Positions 9,901-16,619 of a stretch of DNA of 64,000 nt are shown here, piece after piece. The translations under genes were made by a program, and so were the position numbers. The notes beneath the pieces are model-generated. The model was not told the origin of the DNA and made no database searches. It saw only the letters and a list, made by a program, of their open reading frames with translations. Where the stretch lies: contig JADMXW010000010.1 of the NCBI GenBank assembly GCA_015548865.1, positions 1-64,000 on the forward strand, read 5' to 3'. The stretch is from Serratia marcescens (GTDB lineage Bacteria > Pseudomonadota > Gammaproteobacteria > Enterobacterales > Enterobacteriaceae). How positions within the stretch are numbered: position 1 is the stretch's first letter; every line of letters starts with the position of its first letter.

Positions 9901-10427
9901 ATCAGCTCAATCATCTCCAGGCGGGCGGTCTTGGTGTTCAGCGCCAGCACACCGGCATTGTCGGACAGCGCCCCCAGCGTCTCGCGCTGCGCGGTAATTT
10001 TGCCGAGGAAGCTGCTGTAATCGGCATCATCCAGTAACCCGGCGTTACGGGACTGGGTGAGTTTCGATTCCATGTCATCGAGCTTGCTCAACCCCTTGAG
10101 GGTGGGGTCAATACCGGACAGCAGGTTGTCCAGCCCGGCACGCAGTTTATCGACTTCCTTCTTGTGCTTTTCTGCCGCTGCGGCGGCAGCTTCCTGCGCC
10201 TGGTTTGCCCGCTGCTGCTCCTGGTACCAGCGCTGGCCACGGTTCATGGCATCGGTCTGGGCGGCGGCAACGTCCTTCCAGCTACGGGCGGCACGGGCGT
10301 TGCTGTCGGTGGCCGCATCGCCGGTGTTCTTCAGCTCCCCGGACAAGTCCTGAAGCTCTTTCTGCGCCGTCTTTAAATCAGCGGTGATGCGCAGAGCAAT
10401 GTTCATATCCGAATTGTTGCCAGCCAT
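6966..10427 (-). CDS. Tail tape measure protein
   Basis: 1153 residues from the ATG at 10427, which has GTGGAG six bases upstream; the GTG at 10439 is less likely. The N-terminal half is long amphipathic helix and coiled coil (ELQDLSGELKNTGDA, then AAAAAEKHKKEVDKLRAGL). There is one hydrophobic stretch around GATLAIGGTVAVLVALAATV. The C-terminal third is a low-complexity Ala/Ser/Thr/Gly region ending in the GGLITGPGTATSDSIPARLSNGEF-type block common to lambda-like tape measures. It sets tail length and may help DNA enter the cell. By the usual rule of about 1.5 angstrom per residue the tail would be near 170 nm. Confidence 0.92.
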   Translation of the reverse strand: MAGNNSDMNIALRITADLKTAQKELQDLSGELKNTGDAATDSNARAARSWKDVAAAQTDAMNRGQRWYQEQQRANQAQEAAAAAAEKHKKEVDKLRAGLDNLLSGIDPTLKGLSKLDDMESKLTQSRNAGLLDDADYSSFLGKITAQRETLGALSDNAGVLALNTKTARLEMIELIGQITRGDFARAGNSMLTLGANTGKLPSLFSGATLAIGGTVAVLVALAATVASIMNDQDAFNRSIAQTGEYAGVTAGQLEVMAKSGGALHSNYGQVRDILNGLVSSGKFTADTIESVSQAASSMAQLTGQSADQVVSEFVKMTDGVSDWATTTNDKYHWLDSATYMRIQALEAQGRTEEAIELASDTFNRVANERLVQLEQNLNWVARAWKNVKDSMGEAIDRAKGGASSALGLDSDAETRAKRILELRTRLANAGNDVEIASRGESYQRLVSADKEELALLEQQEAAINAVADATAEKTKAEVAGRKAFDSMKKTWSQNATEADKEADSLDALKKKYQEMWAVEAFREGTPDDPGLRGRGVTSEDGINFSGGQWDIDVAALNKTAQAAKQYNDQLAQSLALKKAGTQAARIEYEITQGSLKDASAEEQQRARSIAAGLDAWDAQQKAIREAERATKAATAENDRYIKSLETLAKKAVAPKTETYASREADIAGRSLSPAQLSRANAANAAATAGENVEQNKKLQDELNRLMDDAITTKAADVQKWYNELVATLRANGNIQGISLIDQILPLKEAKANLAELQAQIKTYRTRLSTQEQSIQAQVTSGLITEIEGRQRLVELHRQTAGEIEKYFPQLEQIAKMPGALGEAGAAALAQLQLQVAQLKTTTNELTNALRNGLQNGIQSSLEGLATGTMNLSDAVLNLAQSVVRSMAQMASQQLASIAMSGLSSLGSSIGGLFGMGGTAAGAATSAAGAATSAATDSATAASATGLTAALGTASAAAGTASASLGLLAPGVTTTTASLTALTSGFVGATTAATALATAMSAAASSSGASSVAGFAGVAAATGGLITGPGTATSDSIPARLSNGEFVMKAAAVRHVGVGFLHALNNQRVRHFADGGLVSPIPAMPSRVNPMVAETSADDSSRSAANALHLHQSLVVDSGDVIRKGIGSVGGKRAMFSFFNANKETINQVLGVK

Positions 10428-10459
10428 GCTTGACTCCACGCGGTTATTGGGCTGCGCGA

Positions 10460-10741
10460 CTATCTGCCGCCGCGCAGGGTTTTAATCAGTTTGTTGGCGG
10501 CTTTCCCGCCGCCAAAGGCCGTTGCCACATCCTGCACCCGGTCAGCACGCGCCTCGTTGTTCATGACGAGCGCTTCCCGGTAATACAACATCAGTTGCCG
10601 GTAGGTGTAATGTCCGAGCCGGTCTGGGTCGTGTCCGGCGGCGATGAGGGTGGCGAAGAGCCGGGCGAAGCCGACGCTGCCTCTTGGCTTGCGCTGAGTG
10701 CCGCCAGCTCGTGGGTGAGCCTTCTCCTGGCCGCGTTGATA
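10460..10741 (-). CDS. Tail assembly chaperone T extension (read after -1 frameshift)
   Basis: This is the -1 frame that follows the T7 run at 10741-10747. Joined to codons 1-119 of the upstream gene it adds 93 residues, giving a 212-residue fusion like lambda gpGT. It reads as real protein (HDPDRLGHYTYRQLMLYYRE near its middle and a basic C-terminus KAANKLIKTLRGGR), with no good start codon or ribosome-binding site of its own. It stops 33 bases before the tape measure start. In lambda the T part binds the tail tube protein while G coats the tape measure. Confidence 0.8.
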   Translation of the reverse strand, partial: YQRGQEKAHPRAGGTQRKPRGSVGFARLFATLIAAGHDPDRLGHYTYRQLMLYYREALVMNNEARADRVQDVATAFGGGKAANKLIKTLRGGR

Positions 10742-11097
10742 AAAAAATGGGCGTTCACGCTCCACCACCAGTCCATCAGTTCGGCCCCGGCGGTACCCGA
10801 TAACTGGCTGACCCATTGCGCATCACGATCCACCGCCCAGGCCATCAGCGTGGGCAATGAATGGGCGTGACTTGCCAGCACCCGCATCACGGTACTCACA
10901 TCAACAGAGGGCGACGTGACCATGCCTGCCAGGGAGACAATCAGCGGCTCCAGATGGTCATGCAGCATCAGGGTGTCGAACAGGGTGTACTCACGCACCG
11001 TCAGTTGCTCACCGGCGATGATGATGACGCGCTGGGGCAACAGCGCGTCCAGTTCGGAGACATCCGCTCCGGCCTGCGGGGTGACTTTGCTGGCCAT
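10591..11097 (-). CDS. Tail assembly chaperone (lambda gpG-like)
   Basis: 168 residues from the ATG at 11097, which overlaps the stop of the tube gene (TGATG). The helical body (REYTLFDTLMLHDHLEPL, then WSVNAHFFINAARRRL) is followed by a Ser/Pro/Thr-rich tail that would be replaced when ribosomes shift frame. It lies between tube and tape measure genes, the universal place of tail chaperones in long-tailed phages. Such proteins coat the tape measure during assembly and are absent from the finished virion. Confidence 0.8.
   Translation of the reverse strand: MASKVTPQAGADVSELDALLPQRVIIIAGEQLTVREYTLFDTLMLHDHLEPLIVSLAGMVTSPSVDVSTVMRVLASHAHSLPTLMAWAVDRDAQWVSQLSGTAGAELMDWWWSVNAHFFINAARRRLTHELAALSASQEAASASPGSSPPSSPPDTTQTGSDITPTGN
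10741..10747 (-). promoter_or_regulatory. Programmed -1 frameshift site (T TTT TTT)
   Basis: In the zero frame the codons read GCC CAT TTT TTT ATC, so a T7 heptamer is in the X XXY YYZ register needed for simultaneous -1 slippage. After the slip reading continues TAT CAA CGC and stays open to 10460. Both reading frames, the gene position and the downstream T-like sequence agree with a chaperone frameshift. I did not model a stimulatory RNA structure. Confidence 0.78.
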
Positions 11098-11855
11098 CAC
11101 GCGCTCGCCTTCTGCATGTAGGAGCCGAAATACCCCAGTTCGTCATCGTTGGTCTGCGTCATGTCAGCCAGCACGGTGCCGGTGAGCGGCAGTTCGCCAT
11201 ACCCTTCGTTGTGCAGCAGCGCCAGGCTGGAGACCGGCGCAAACTTGACGCGGTAGAGCTGAACCACCACCCGCTCATCGTTTTCGGTGTTGATGCCATC
11301 CAGCAGCAGCCAGCGCTCGGGCGGGGTACTGGTGAACAGCCCCAGCTTCTCGGTCTCGGCGTAGCTGTAGGCCACCGTGGCGGTGAGTGCTGCGGCCGTC
11401 AGCAGTTCGATAATGCCTGCCGTCGCCGACTCCACCCGGTAGTCCGTACCGGCCACCAGGGGATCATCTCCCCCGTCCACACTCAGCACCACGTTGCTGA
11501 CGAACGGGTGGTCGAGACGAATACGATCGCCGATGACCACATCGTCCGGCAGCGCTTCAGCAGTGACGGTTCCGGCTTCCACGTTAACCACCTTGCCGTA
11601 CAGTGCCAGCGCCAGGTTCTCCAGCGTCCAGTCCTTCAGGGTCAGGGTCAGCGTGCCGGTTTTGCCCAGTGACAACTCACCGATTTGCAGACGCTGCCCG
11701 GTGTAGGACTCGTTTTGTGTGGCGGTCTCGGTCTCCAGCGCCACTTCGCAGGCATCTGCCTGGCCGACAAAGCGCATTGCGCCCGGCTTGGCTCCCGTGC
11801 CGCTCAGAACGCGCTTGGCCAGATTGACCGGCCCCTGCAAGCTCATTAATGACAT
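11097..11855 (-). CDS. Major tail tube protein
   Basis: 252 residues if the start is the ATG at 11855, which has GGAG seven bases upstream. The ATG at 11861 lies almost on that ribosome-binding site. The protein is beta-rich and soluble, with repeated Val/Thr strands (LTLTLKDWTLENLALALYG, then RVVVQLYRVKFAP). It lies between the terminator-type genes and the chaperone pair, the standard place of the tube protein in siphovirus tails. A paralogue occurs at 1347-2138. Confidence 0.82.
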   Translation of the reverse strand: MSLMSLQGPVNLAKRVLSGTGAKPGAMRFVGQADACEVALETETATQNESYTGQRLQIGELSLGKTGTLTLTLKDWTLENLALALYGKVVNVEAGTVTAEALPDDVVIGDRIRLDHPFVSNVVLSVDGGDDPLVAGTDYRVESATAGIIELLTAAALTATVAYSYAETEKLGLFTSTPPERWLLLDGINTENDERVVVQLYRVKFAPVSSLALLHNEGYGELPLTGTVLADMTQTNDDELGYFGSYMQKASA

Positions 11856-11857
11856 GT

Positions 11858-12085
11858 TCATTCTCCAGGAATAGTCGTATCCGCTTGGGCAGACACGTCG
11901 GTTTCAACATCAGAGGCCACCGACGTCAGCGCCTCGTCGCGTTTTTTGTTACTGCCTTTCACGGCCGCTGCCACCGAAAGCCCGATAAGCCACTGGGCGA
12001 TAACCGGCGAAACCGTCAGTTTCTCGCCCGCTTCATACCATCGGCCCGCATGCTTGTGGCGGCGCAGCAACGTCACGTCAGCCAT
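11858..12085 (-). CDS. Small conserved phage protein (DUF7210-like)
   Basis: 75 residues from an ATG at 12085 with a strong GGAGGGGG ribosome-binding site; the longer frame to 12217 reads only antisense-like sequence. The start, MADVTLLRRHKHAGRWYEAG, matches small proteins found between terminator and tube genes in Mu-like phages, with a membrane-proximal or DNA-end role suggested for none of them. The C-terminus is acidic and low in complexity. Function unknown. Confidence 0.6.
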   Translation of the reverse strand: MADVTLLRRHKHAGRWYEAGEKLTVSPVIAQWLIGLSVAAAVKGSNKKRDEALTSVASDVETDVSAQADTTIPGE

Positions 12086-12536
12086 GTCCCCCTCCGATAA
12101 AATGCTGAATGCTGTAGGTGTCCATCCAGGCCAGCACCCCGTTCTGAAATCCCAGGGTTTCGCCGCCTGTCCACTTGATGGGGCGACCACCGCGCAGCCC
12201 CTCAATCGTCCAGCCAATCAGGGCGTCACGGATGCCCCCGGCGACGGGTTGTAACGCCAGACGGGCATTGTCAATACTGGTGACCACACTCGATTCCGCC
12301 CGTACCACCGAGACCACCCCGAACACCGCCGTGACCGACTGGCGGGCATTGGCCGGGGTGTCATTGGGCATCTCGCGCCCCAGCAGTACGTAAGCCGACG
12401 GCGTGGTGGCATTGACCAGGTCGGTAAGCTTGCTGTACTCCGCCATGCTGCCGACCTGGCGCAACAACTTATCCGCACCCACAAAGGACGCCAGGCGCGT
12501 GATGATGGGGGAAACGTCAAACGGTGCGCTGCTCAC
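12078..12536 (-). CDS. Tail terminator / Mu gp37-like protein
   Basis: 152 residues from a GTG at 12536 preceded by GGAGGAG. It contains alternating helix and strand with YVLLGREMPNDTPANARQS and VTAVFGVVSVVRA. This pattern and the place after the DUF1320-type gene fit Mu gp37-like/terminator proteins that cap the tail tube and join it to the head. It overlaps the next gene by eight bases, supporting one operon. Confidence 0.65.
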   Translation of the reverse strand: MSSAPFDVSPIITRLASFVGADKLLRQVGSMAEYSKLTDLVNATTPSAYVLLGREMPNDTPANARQSVTAVFGVVSVVRAESSVVTSIDNARLALQPVAGGIRDALIGWTIEGLRGGRPIKWTGGETLGFQNGVLAWMDTYSIQHFIGGGHG

Positions 12537-12545
12537 GGTCTCCTC

Positions 12546-13070
12546 CTATTTGCCAAAATGCCGCAGGGTGTGCATATCGAACGTCCGCCCCGGCCCGGTG
12601 ACCTGCGGTGCGCCACCGCCTACCGGGAGCGGATCTTCAATCCCCAGCGAGTACTTGCCGTCGGCAATCTTTTGCAGGTACATCAGTGCATCCTTGTAAT
12701 CGCGCACTACCGGGTCGGTAGCTGCATCCCCCACCCGGTTGCGGTTGAGCTGGTAGCGCACGATTGCCCGCGCCCAGACCGTCAACTGCGGGGGCAACTG
12801 TGCCAGCGGCAGCCTGTGGCCGCGCTGGCGCAGGTAGCCGTCAATCAGCGCCTGGGTATCCGCAATGGCATCATCCATGCGACTGAGTGTGAGGTTGGCC
12901 TGAACCAGCTCATCCGCCGTCCAGGGTGACGTGTCGTCACCGCTGATGATGGCGGCAAGCAATGCCGCCGGGGCGGGCACTTCGTTGTTCTGGGCCGTCA
13001 CCTGAACCAGTTCGGCACAGCCCGGCCGCTCTGCCAGATTGGCCGCTGTGATGTACCACGCTGTGTTCAT
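12546..13070 (-). CDS. Head-tail connector, Mu gp36-like (DUF1320)
   Basis: 174 residues; the ATG at 13070 has AGGTGACCC upstream. Features of the DUF1320 family are the helical segment MDDAIADTQALIDGYLRQRG followed by LPLAQLPPQLTVWARAIVRYQL and a short aromatic run before a Gly/Pro-rich end. Mu gp36-like proteins sit in the head-tail interface downstream of the capsid gene. The N-terminal 60 residues are less typical (AAIISGDDTSPWTADELVQA), perhaps an inserted domain. Confidence 0.75.
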   Translation of the reverse strand: MNTAWYITAANLAERPGCAELVQVTAQNNEVPAPAALLAAIISGDDTSPWTADELVQANLTLSRMDDAIADTQALIDGYLRQRGHRLPLAQLPPQLTVWARAIVRYQLNRNRVGDAATDPVVRDYKDALMYLQKIADGKYSLGIEDPLPVGGGAPQVTGPGRTFDMHTLRHFGK

Positions 13071-13078
13071 GGGTCACC

Positions 13079-13300
13079 TCAGAACGCGGAGGGTTTGGCG
13101 ACCGCGCGTGTCGCGGCCATAAACCCTTGTTGAAGATGCTCGCGGGCAATACGCAGCCAGGTCGGATCAACTGCCGGACTGTCTGCCATGCCCTCGATGT
13201 AGTCGCCCACGATGGTGCGCAGGTCGATAAGCTCCTCCATCACCGCCAGCTCGGCATCCGAGAGCTGACGGTGAGAGGGTTGCGCGTTAATCAGCGCCAT
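13079..13300 (-). CDS. Acb2/Tad1-type hairpin protein, probable anti-CBASS sponge
   Basis: 73 residues, with the layout of the Acb2/Tad1-hairpin family (DUF7681): HRQLSDAELAVMEELIDL at the front, then VDPTWLRIAREHLQQGFM, ending RAVAKPSAF. Proteins of this family form helical hexamers that bind cyclic di- and trinucleotides and so blunt CBASS and sometimes Thoeris defence. Known members also lie beside the capsid genes of transposable and related siphophages, as here: five bases after the capsid gene and eight before the DUF1320-type gene. The family call is from remembered sequence pattern, not from a search. Confidence 0.68.
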   Translation of the reverse strand: MALINAQPSHRQLSDAELAVMEELIDLRTIVGDYIEGMADSPAVDPTWLRIAREHLQQGFMAATRAVAKPSAF

Positions 13301-13304
13301 GTGA

Positions 13305-14237
13305 TTACGCTGCCACCGCGTTCTGGAAGAAGTAGCCGACGTCTTTGGCCACCACCAGTTCTTTCACGGACTCACCCACGCGAACGCGCTGACCACCCCG
13401 CAATCCCATATCCGGGTCAGGGATAGTGCCGGAAACACGGTTGCCAAACTGCGCCGTCATGCCCCATGTGATCCCGCCACGGGTGGTGGCCAGCTTGTTG
13501 CGGTAGATAAAGGCAGCATGTCCACCCCAGGCACGCTCCAGTTGCGCCTGCTTGCCCGGCTTGGCGGTGTTGACCCAGCCTGAACCGACATAGATATCTT
13601 CCAGCTCCAGCAGGTCTTTGAGGAACGCCAGCGGCACCATGCCGTCTGAGCCGGTGTTGCCGTTGTAGGCGCGTACCACGGACGGATGGCGGCGCAGCGC
13701 GGTCGCGGTGGCACGTCCCCAGATTGCGATGTTCGGGCGCATGATGAGCGAGTCGAGCGCATCGGTAATGGCATTGATGGGCATGCTGTCCGGATCGCTC
13801 CACTGGTCATTACCCGTCAGGATAACGCGGTTGCCCGCGTTGTAGTTGGCGGCACCAAACACCAGTTTGGCAGCACGGACTTCGCGATCAAGCAGGATCA
13901 GGTCGGTGGTCGCCTCAGTCGCATGCCCCAGTGGATCGTAGTTTTTCGGGGCGTTGTTGATGTCGTCCTGCGGTACCGGCGAATCCAGCCCGTAATCGTT
14001 GGTTGAGTCGGTTTCTTCACTGGCCGGAAATTCCACCTGGTTCGGCTGTGACTTGCGTCCTACCAGGGTACTCGGCGCCGTGAAACGTTCAGAAATATCG
14101 TACTTCCACCATTTGAAAGCACTGACGCCCACCGGCACACGCGGCAGCACATCATCAGCAATCAGTACTGCATTGCGGTACGCGATTGTGATGGCGGTCA
14201 GCGCGGGGTCGAGGGGAAAGGGAAATTGACCAGACAT
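13305..14237 (-). CDS. Major capsid protein
   Basis: 310 residues, ATG preceded by GGAG. It shows the features of the transposable-siphophage capsid family: MSGQFPFPLDPALTAITIAY at the start, a central LDREVRAAKLVFGAANYNAG segment, IAIWGRATATALRRHPSV, and ITWGMTAQFGNRVSGTIPDP near the end. It lies after the protease/scaffold and cement genes. It would assemble the HK97-fold shell. Confidence 0.88.
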   Translation of the reverse strand: MSGQFPFPLDPALTAITIAYRNAVLIADDVLPRVPVGVSAFKWWKYDISERFTAPSTLVGRKSQPNQVEFPASEETDSTNDYGLDSPVPQDDINNAPKNYDPLGHATEATTDLILLDREVRAAKLVFGAANYNAGNRVILTGNDQWSDPDSMPINAITDALDSLIMRPNIAIWGRATATALRRHPSVVRAYNGNTGSDGMVPLAFLKDLLELEDIYVGSGWVNTAKPGKQAQLERAWGGHAAFIYRNKLATTRGGITWGMTAQFGNRVSGTIPDPDMGLRGGQRVRVGESVKELVVAKDVGYFFQNAVAA

Positions 14238-14314
14238 TGTGATGTTCTCCAGTAATCAATAAGGGCCGGAGCTCATCCCGGCTATGAAGCGGTTTATGCT
14301 GCTGCGTGGCGGGA

Positions 14315-14689
14315 TTAACCGCCCGCCACTGCGGGAAGTTGCCCCGGCGCAATCCACACCGAGCCGATCTCTTCTGCGGCACCGGCCACCTCGGCATAAC
14401 CGATGAAGAAGTCGCCCGCCCCGGCAGGAACGGCGGCACCAGTGGCATCAGATGTCAGTGGATCGCCGACAGCCACATCGTCGCCATAAACCACCAGAGC
14501 CAGGCCGGAGCGGATCACATCCACATGGTCAATGAACTCGGCGCCCACATCGGTTGTCACCCCAATCAGCAACGCGGAGCCATCCACAGCCAGCGCCGCC
14601 AGCCCATCGCTGGCACCGTGCACCACCAGGCGACGTTTAACGAGCGCCCCTGAAGCACGAAACGCAGTGATCAGTCCTGGAATATTCAC
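14315..14689 (-). CDS. Capsid cement/decoration protein (DUF2190-like)
   Basis: 124 residues from a GTG that overlaps the stop of the protease gene (GTGA), with AAAGGGGG as ribosome-binding site. The sequence LVVYGDDVAVGDPLTSDATG followed by AVPAGAGDFFIGYAEV is characteristic of capsid cement proteins, small beta proteins that trimerise on the outside of the shell. Position between protease and capsid genes fits. Confidence 0.75.
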   Translation of the reverse strand: MNIPGLITAFRASGALVKRRLVVHGASDGLAALAVDGSALLIGVTTDVGAEFIDHVDVIRSGLALVVYGDDVAVGDPLTSDATGAAVPAGAGDFFIGYAEVAGAAEEIGSVWIAPGQLPAVAGG

Positions 14690-15888
14690 TTGGCACCCCC
14701 TTTGACGTGGCGAACGGCATCCGTGGCAGAGACATTGCGCCCCAGTTTTTTCTGCTCGTCCTGGTAGACCTGCGCTGCTGTGGCCACCGCTTCGGCATCG
14801 GCGAAATCCACCGGGGCGCTACCTGTGCCGGGTGACTTCTCAGCAAAGTCCAGCACATTGGGTTTCTCTTCCAGCAGCTTGCGCAGCAGGGTTTCGGGTT
14901 TCTCGCTGATCGTGGCCGTACCATCAGCAAACGAAATCGGTTCGTGGTTAAGACCGACCAGCACCTCAACCAGCGTGGATTTGTGGCGCGGCAGGATCTT
15001 GCCGTTTTTCACCAGACCATCCGCAAACGAGGTGATATCGTCGCGACGCTGTTTCTCTTCTTTTTCCGCGTTGGCCTTCTCCTGGGCGTTGAGTTTGTCC
15101 TCGCGCTCCCTGAGTGCCTTTTCGCGCTTGTCCAGGTCGTCCTCATTGGTCGGCGGAGTTTGTGTGCCCGGGTTCTTTTCCTTAAGTGCCAGGGCGGCTT
15201 CGCGCTCGGCCAGCGCTTTTTCTCGCGCGGCCAACGCCTTTTCTTTTTCATCCACGATGTGCTCCTCGGCATACGCCAGTGGGGGAATAACAGAGTTGTC
15301 CGACCGGGTGCCCATCTCTTCGATAGATTTGATGCGCCACTGCGGCAGGATTTGTTCGGCACGCTCGGTGCCTTCTTTTTCGATGAGGTAATCGCGCAAT
15401 CCGCGCAGCACGTCGGCGAGGTTCTCGGCCTCCCATTCGGTGGCGAACTCCAGCGGCGCGTTCCCGTCCCCGGTCTCGGCAAATTGCACATCCGGTAACC
15501 CTTTTATTGCCGGTGGAATGGCACCGAGAAAGCCGACGTGGCGGGGGTAAAAATGGCCGGGCTTGGGATTACCCGGAGAGTCGGGCAGATAAATGGAGAG
15601 CGAGCGTTTTTTATAAAGCCCGCCATTGAAGGCTTCGGCAAAGGCGGGGACAACCTGCTTGGGCTCGGCATACACCAGCCCGTCTCGCACCTCAAGACGT
15701 TCCACCCAGCCGTAGGCCGGTGCGGTCAGGCTGGGATGCCCCACCACAAAGGGCGCTTCGGATAATGTCGGGTCATAGCTGGTCGCCAGATCAATGCAGT
15801 CATCCAGCGTGAAGGTGACATTGCGCCCGTCCATCGCGGTATGCGTACCAGGGCGAAACACGGGTAAGGTGGCAGTGGATTGAGGCAT
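14686..15888 (-). CDS. Head maturation protease with scaffold region (Mu gpI-like)
   Basis: 400 residues. The N-terminal half reads as the Mu-type protease (TFTLDDCIDLATSYDP, then PFVVGHPSLTAPAYGWVERL, and PRHVGFLGAIPPAIKGLPD). Residues about 210-290 are a strongly charged coiled coil (EKALAAREKALAEREAALAL, then REDKLNAQEKANAEKEEKQ), as expected for an internal scaffold later removed by the protease. In Mu the I gene also carries a nested scaffold product (Z); whether a nested start is used here is not clear. Confidence 0.82.
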   Translation of the reverse strand: MPQSTATLPVFRPGTHTAMDGRNVTFTLDDCIDLATSYDPTLSEAPFVVGHPSLTAPAYGWVERLEVRDGLVYAEPKQVVPAFAEAFNGGLYKKRSLSIYLPDSPGNPKPGHFYPRHVGFLGAIPPAIKGLPDVQFAETGDGNAPLEFATEWEAENLADVLRGLRDYLIEKEGTERAEQILPQWRIKSIEEMGTRSDNSVIPPLAYAEEHIVDEKEKALAAREKALAEREAALALKEKNPGTQTPPTNEDDLDKREKALREREDKLNAQEKANAEKEEKQRRDDITSFADGLVKNGKILPRHKSTLVEVLVGLNHEPISFADGTATISEKPETLLRKLLEEKPNVLDFAEKSPGTGSAPVDFADAEAVATAAQVYQDEQKKLGRNVSATDAVRHVKGGAK

Positions 15889-16121
15889 TTCATCGTCGTC
15901 CGCAATTCAATAATGCAGCGATGATGACGCACAGGGGCCTGGGGGTAATCTGCCCCCGGACAGATAATTTATCGTGGGCGGACTGCGGATGCGGTGAAGG
16001 AGGCGCGAGGGATACGCCCGAGAGCGTTATTAAAAGCTATTATAATAATGCCCGGCCACCAAAACGGGGCCATCATGCCACCAAAACGTCTTAAACGCGC
16101 GTAGCGGCGCTCAGGCGTTTA
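15889..16121 (-). promoter_or_regulatory. Non-coding gap with possible promoter for head genes
   Basis: 233 bases without a credible ORF, the largest gap inside the late operon. Reading leftward it holds a TATAAT (about 16038-16043), preceded by two copies of CGTTTTGGTGGC 22 bases apart (16055-16066 and 16077-16088 on the plus strand as GCCACCAAAACG). Nearer the protease gene lies a hairpin with a GGGGG/CCCCC stem (near 15940-15960). It may hold an extra late promoter or activator site for protease and capsid genes; this is inference. Confidence 0.4.
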
Positions 16122-16616
16122 TCACCGGATCAGACTTTCGATGTGCTGACGGGCCACTTCCAGCAACCATTCGCGCTCGGCAACGGACACCCCCAGCCAG
16201 GGACGGGCCGGAATAACCACCTGTTTGACCAGATGGCCACCGATATTCAGCGCACCGGCGGTTTTGGGCTTGATGGTGCCGCCGAACTGGTGGATGGCAC
16301 CGTAAATCACGTTGGTACCAAACAGCAGTTCCCCGGCACGAATTTGCCAGTGCAGCGAATTGCGCAGATACCCGTCCAGCGTCAGCACCTTGTCCGCGTT
16401 CTTTTGCTTCTGCGCCTGGTACCAGGGCTGCAACGGTGCCCAGGGATCGCCCTGGGGGGATATCTGATCACGAAAGCGCTGGGCGTGAATATCCAGCAGC
16501 TCTTCGCCCAGTTCACCCAGCAACGGAGCCGGATCGCGCATGGCCCCGGCAGCACGGGTCAGCGCCCCGAGCGCGGACTGCGCATCAAAATCAATCGTGA
16601 TAGTCGTGCCTGCCAT
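16122..16616 (-). CDS. Virion morphogenesis protein (Mu gpG-like)
   Basis: 164 residues. It carries the family signature around FRDQISPQGDPWAPLQPWYQ, followed by LTLDGYLRNSLHWQI and a C-terminal FGGTIKPKTAGALNIGG block. This matches the Mu G / phage virion morphogenesis family, thought to act in head completion or tail attachment. It starts four bases after the stop of the gpF-like gene. Confidence 0.82.
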   Translation of the reverse strand: MAGTTITIDFDAQSALGALTRAAGAMRDPAPLLGELGEELLDIHAQRFRDQISPQGDPWAPLQPWYQAQKQKNADKVLTLDGYLRNSLHWQIRAGELLFGTNVIYGAIHQFGGTIKPKTAGALNIGGHLVKQVVIPARPWLGVSVAEREWLLEVARQHIESLIR

Positions 16617-16619
16617 CGT

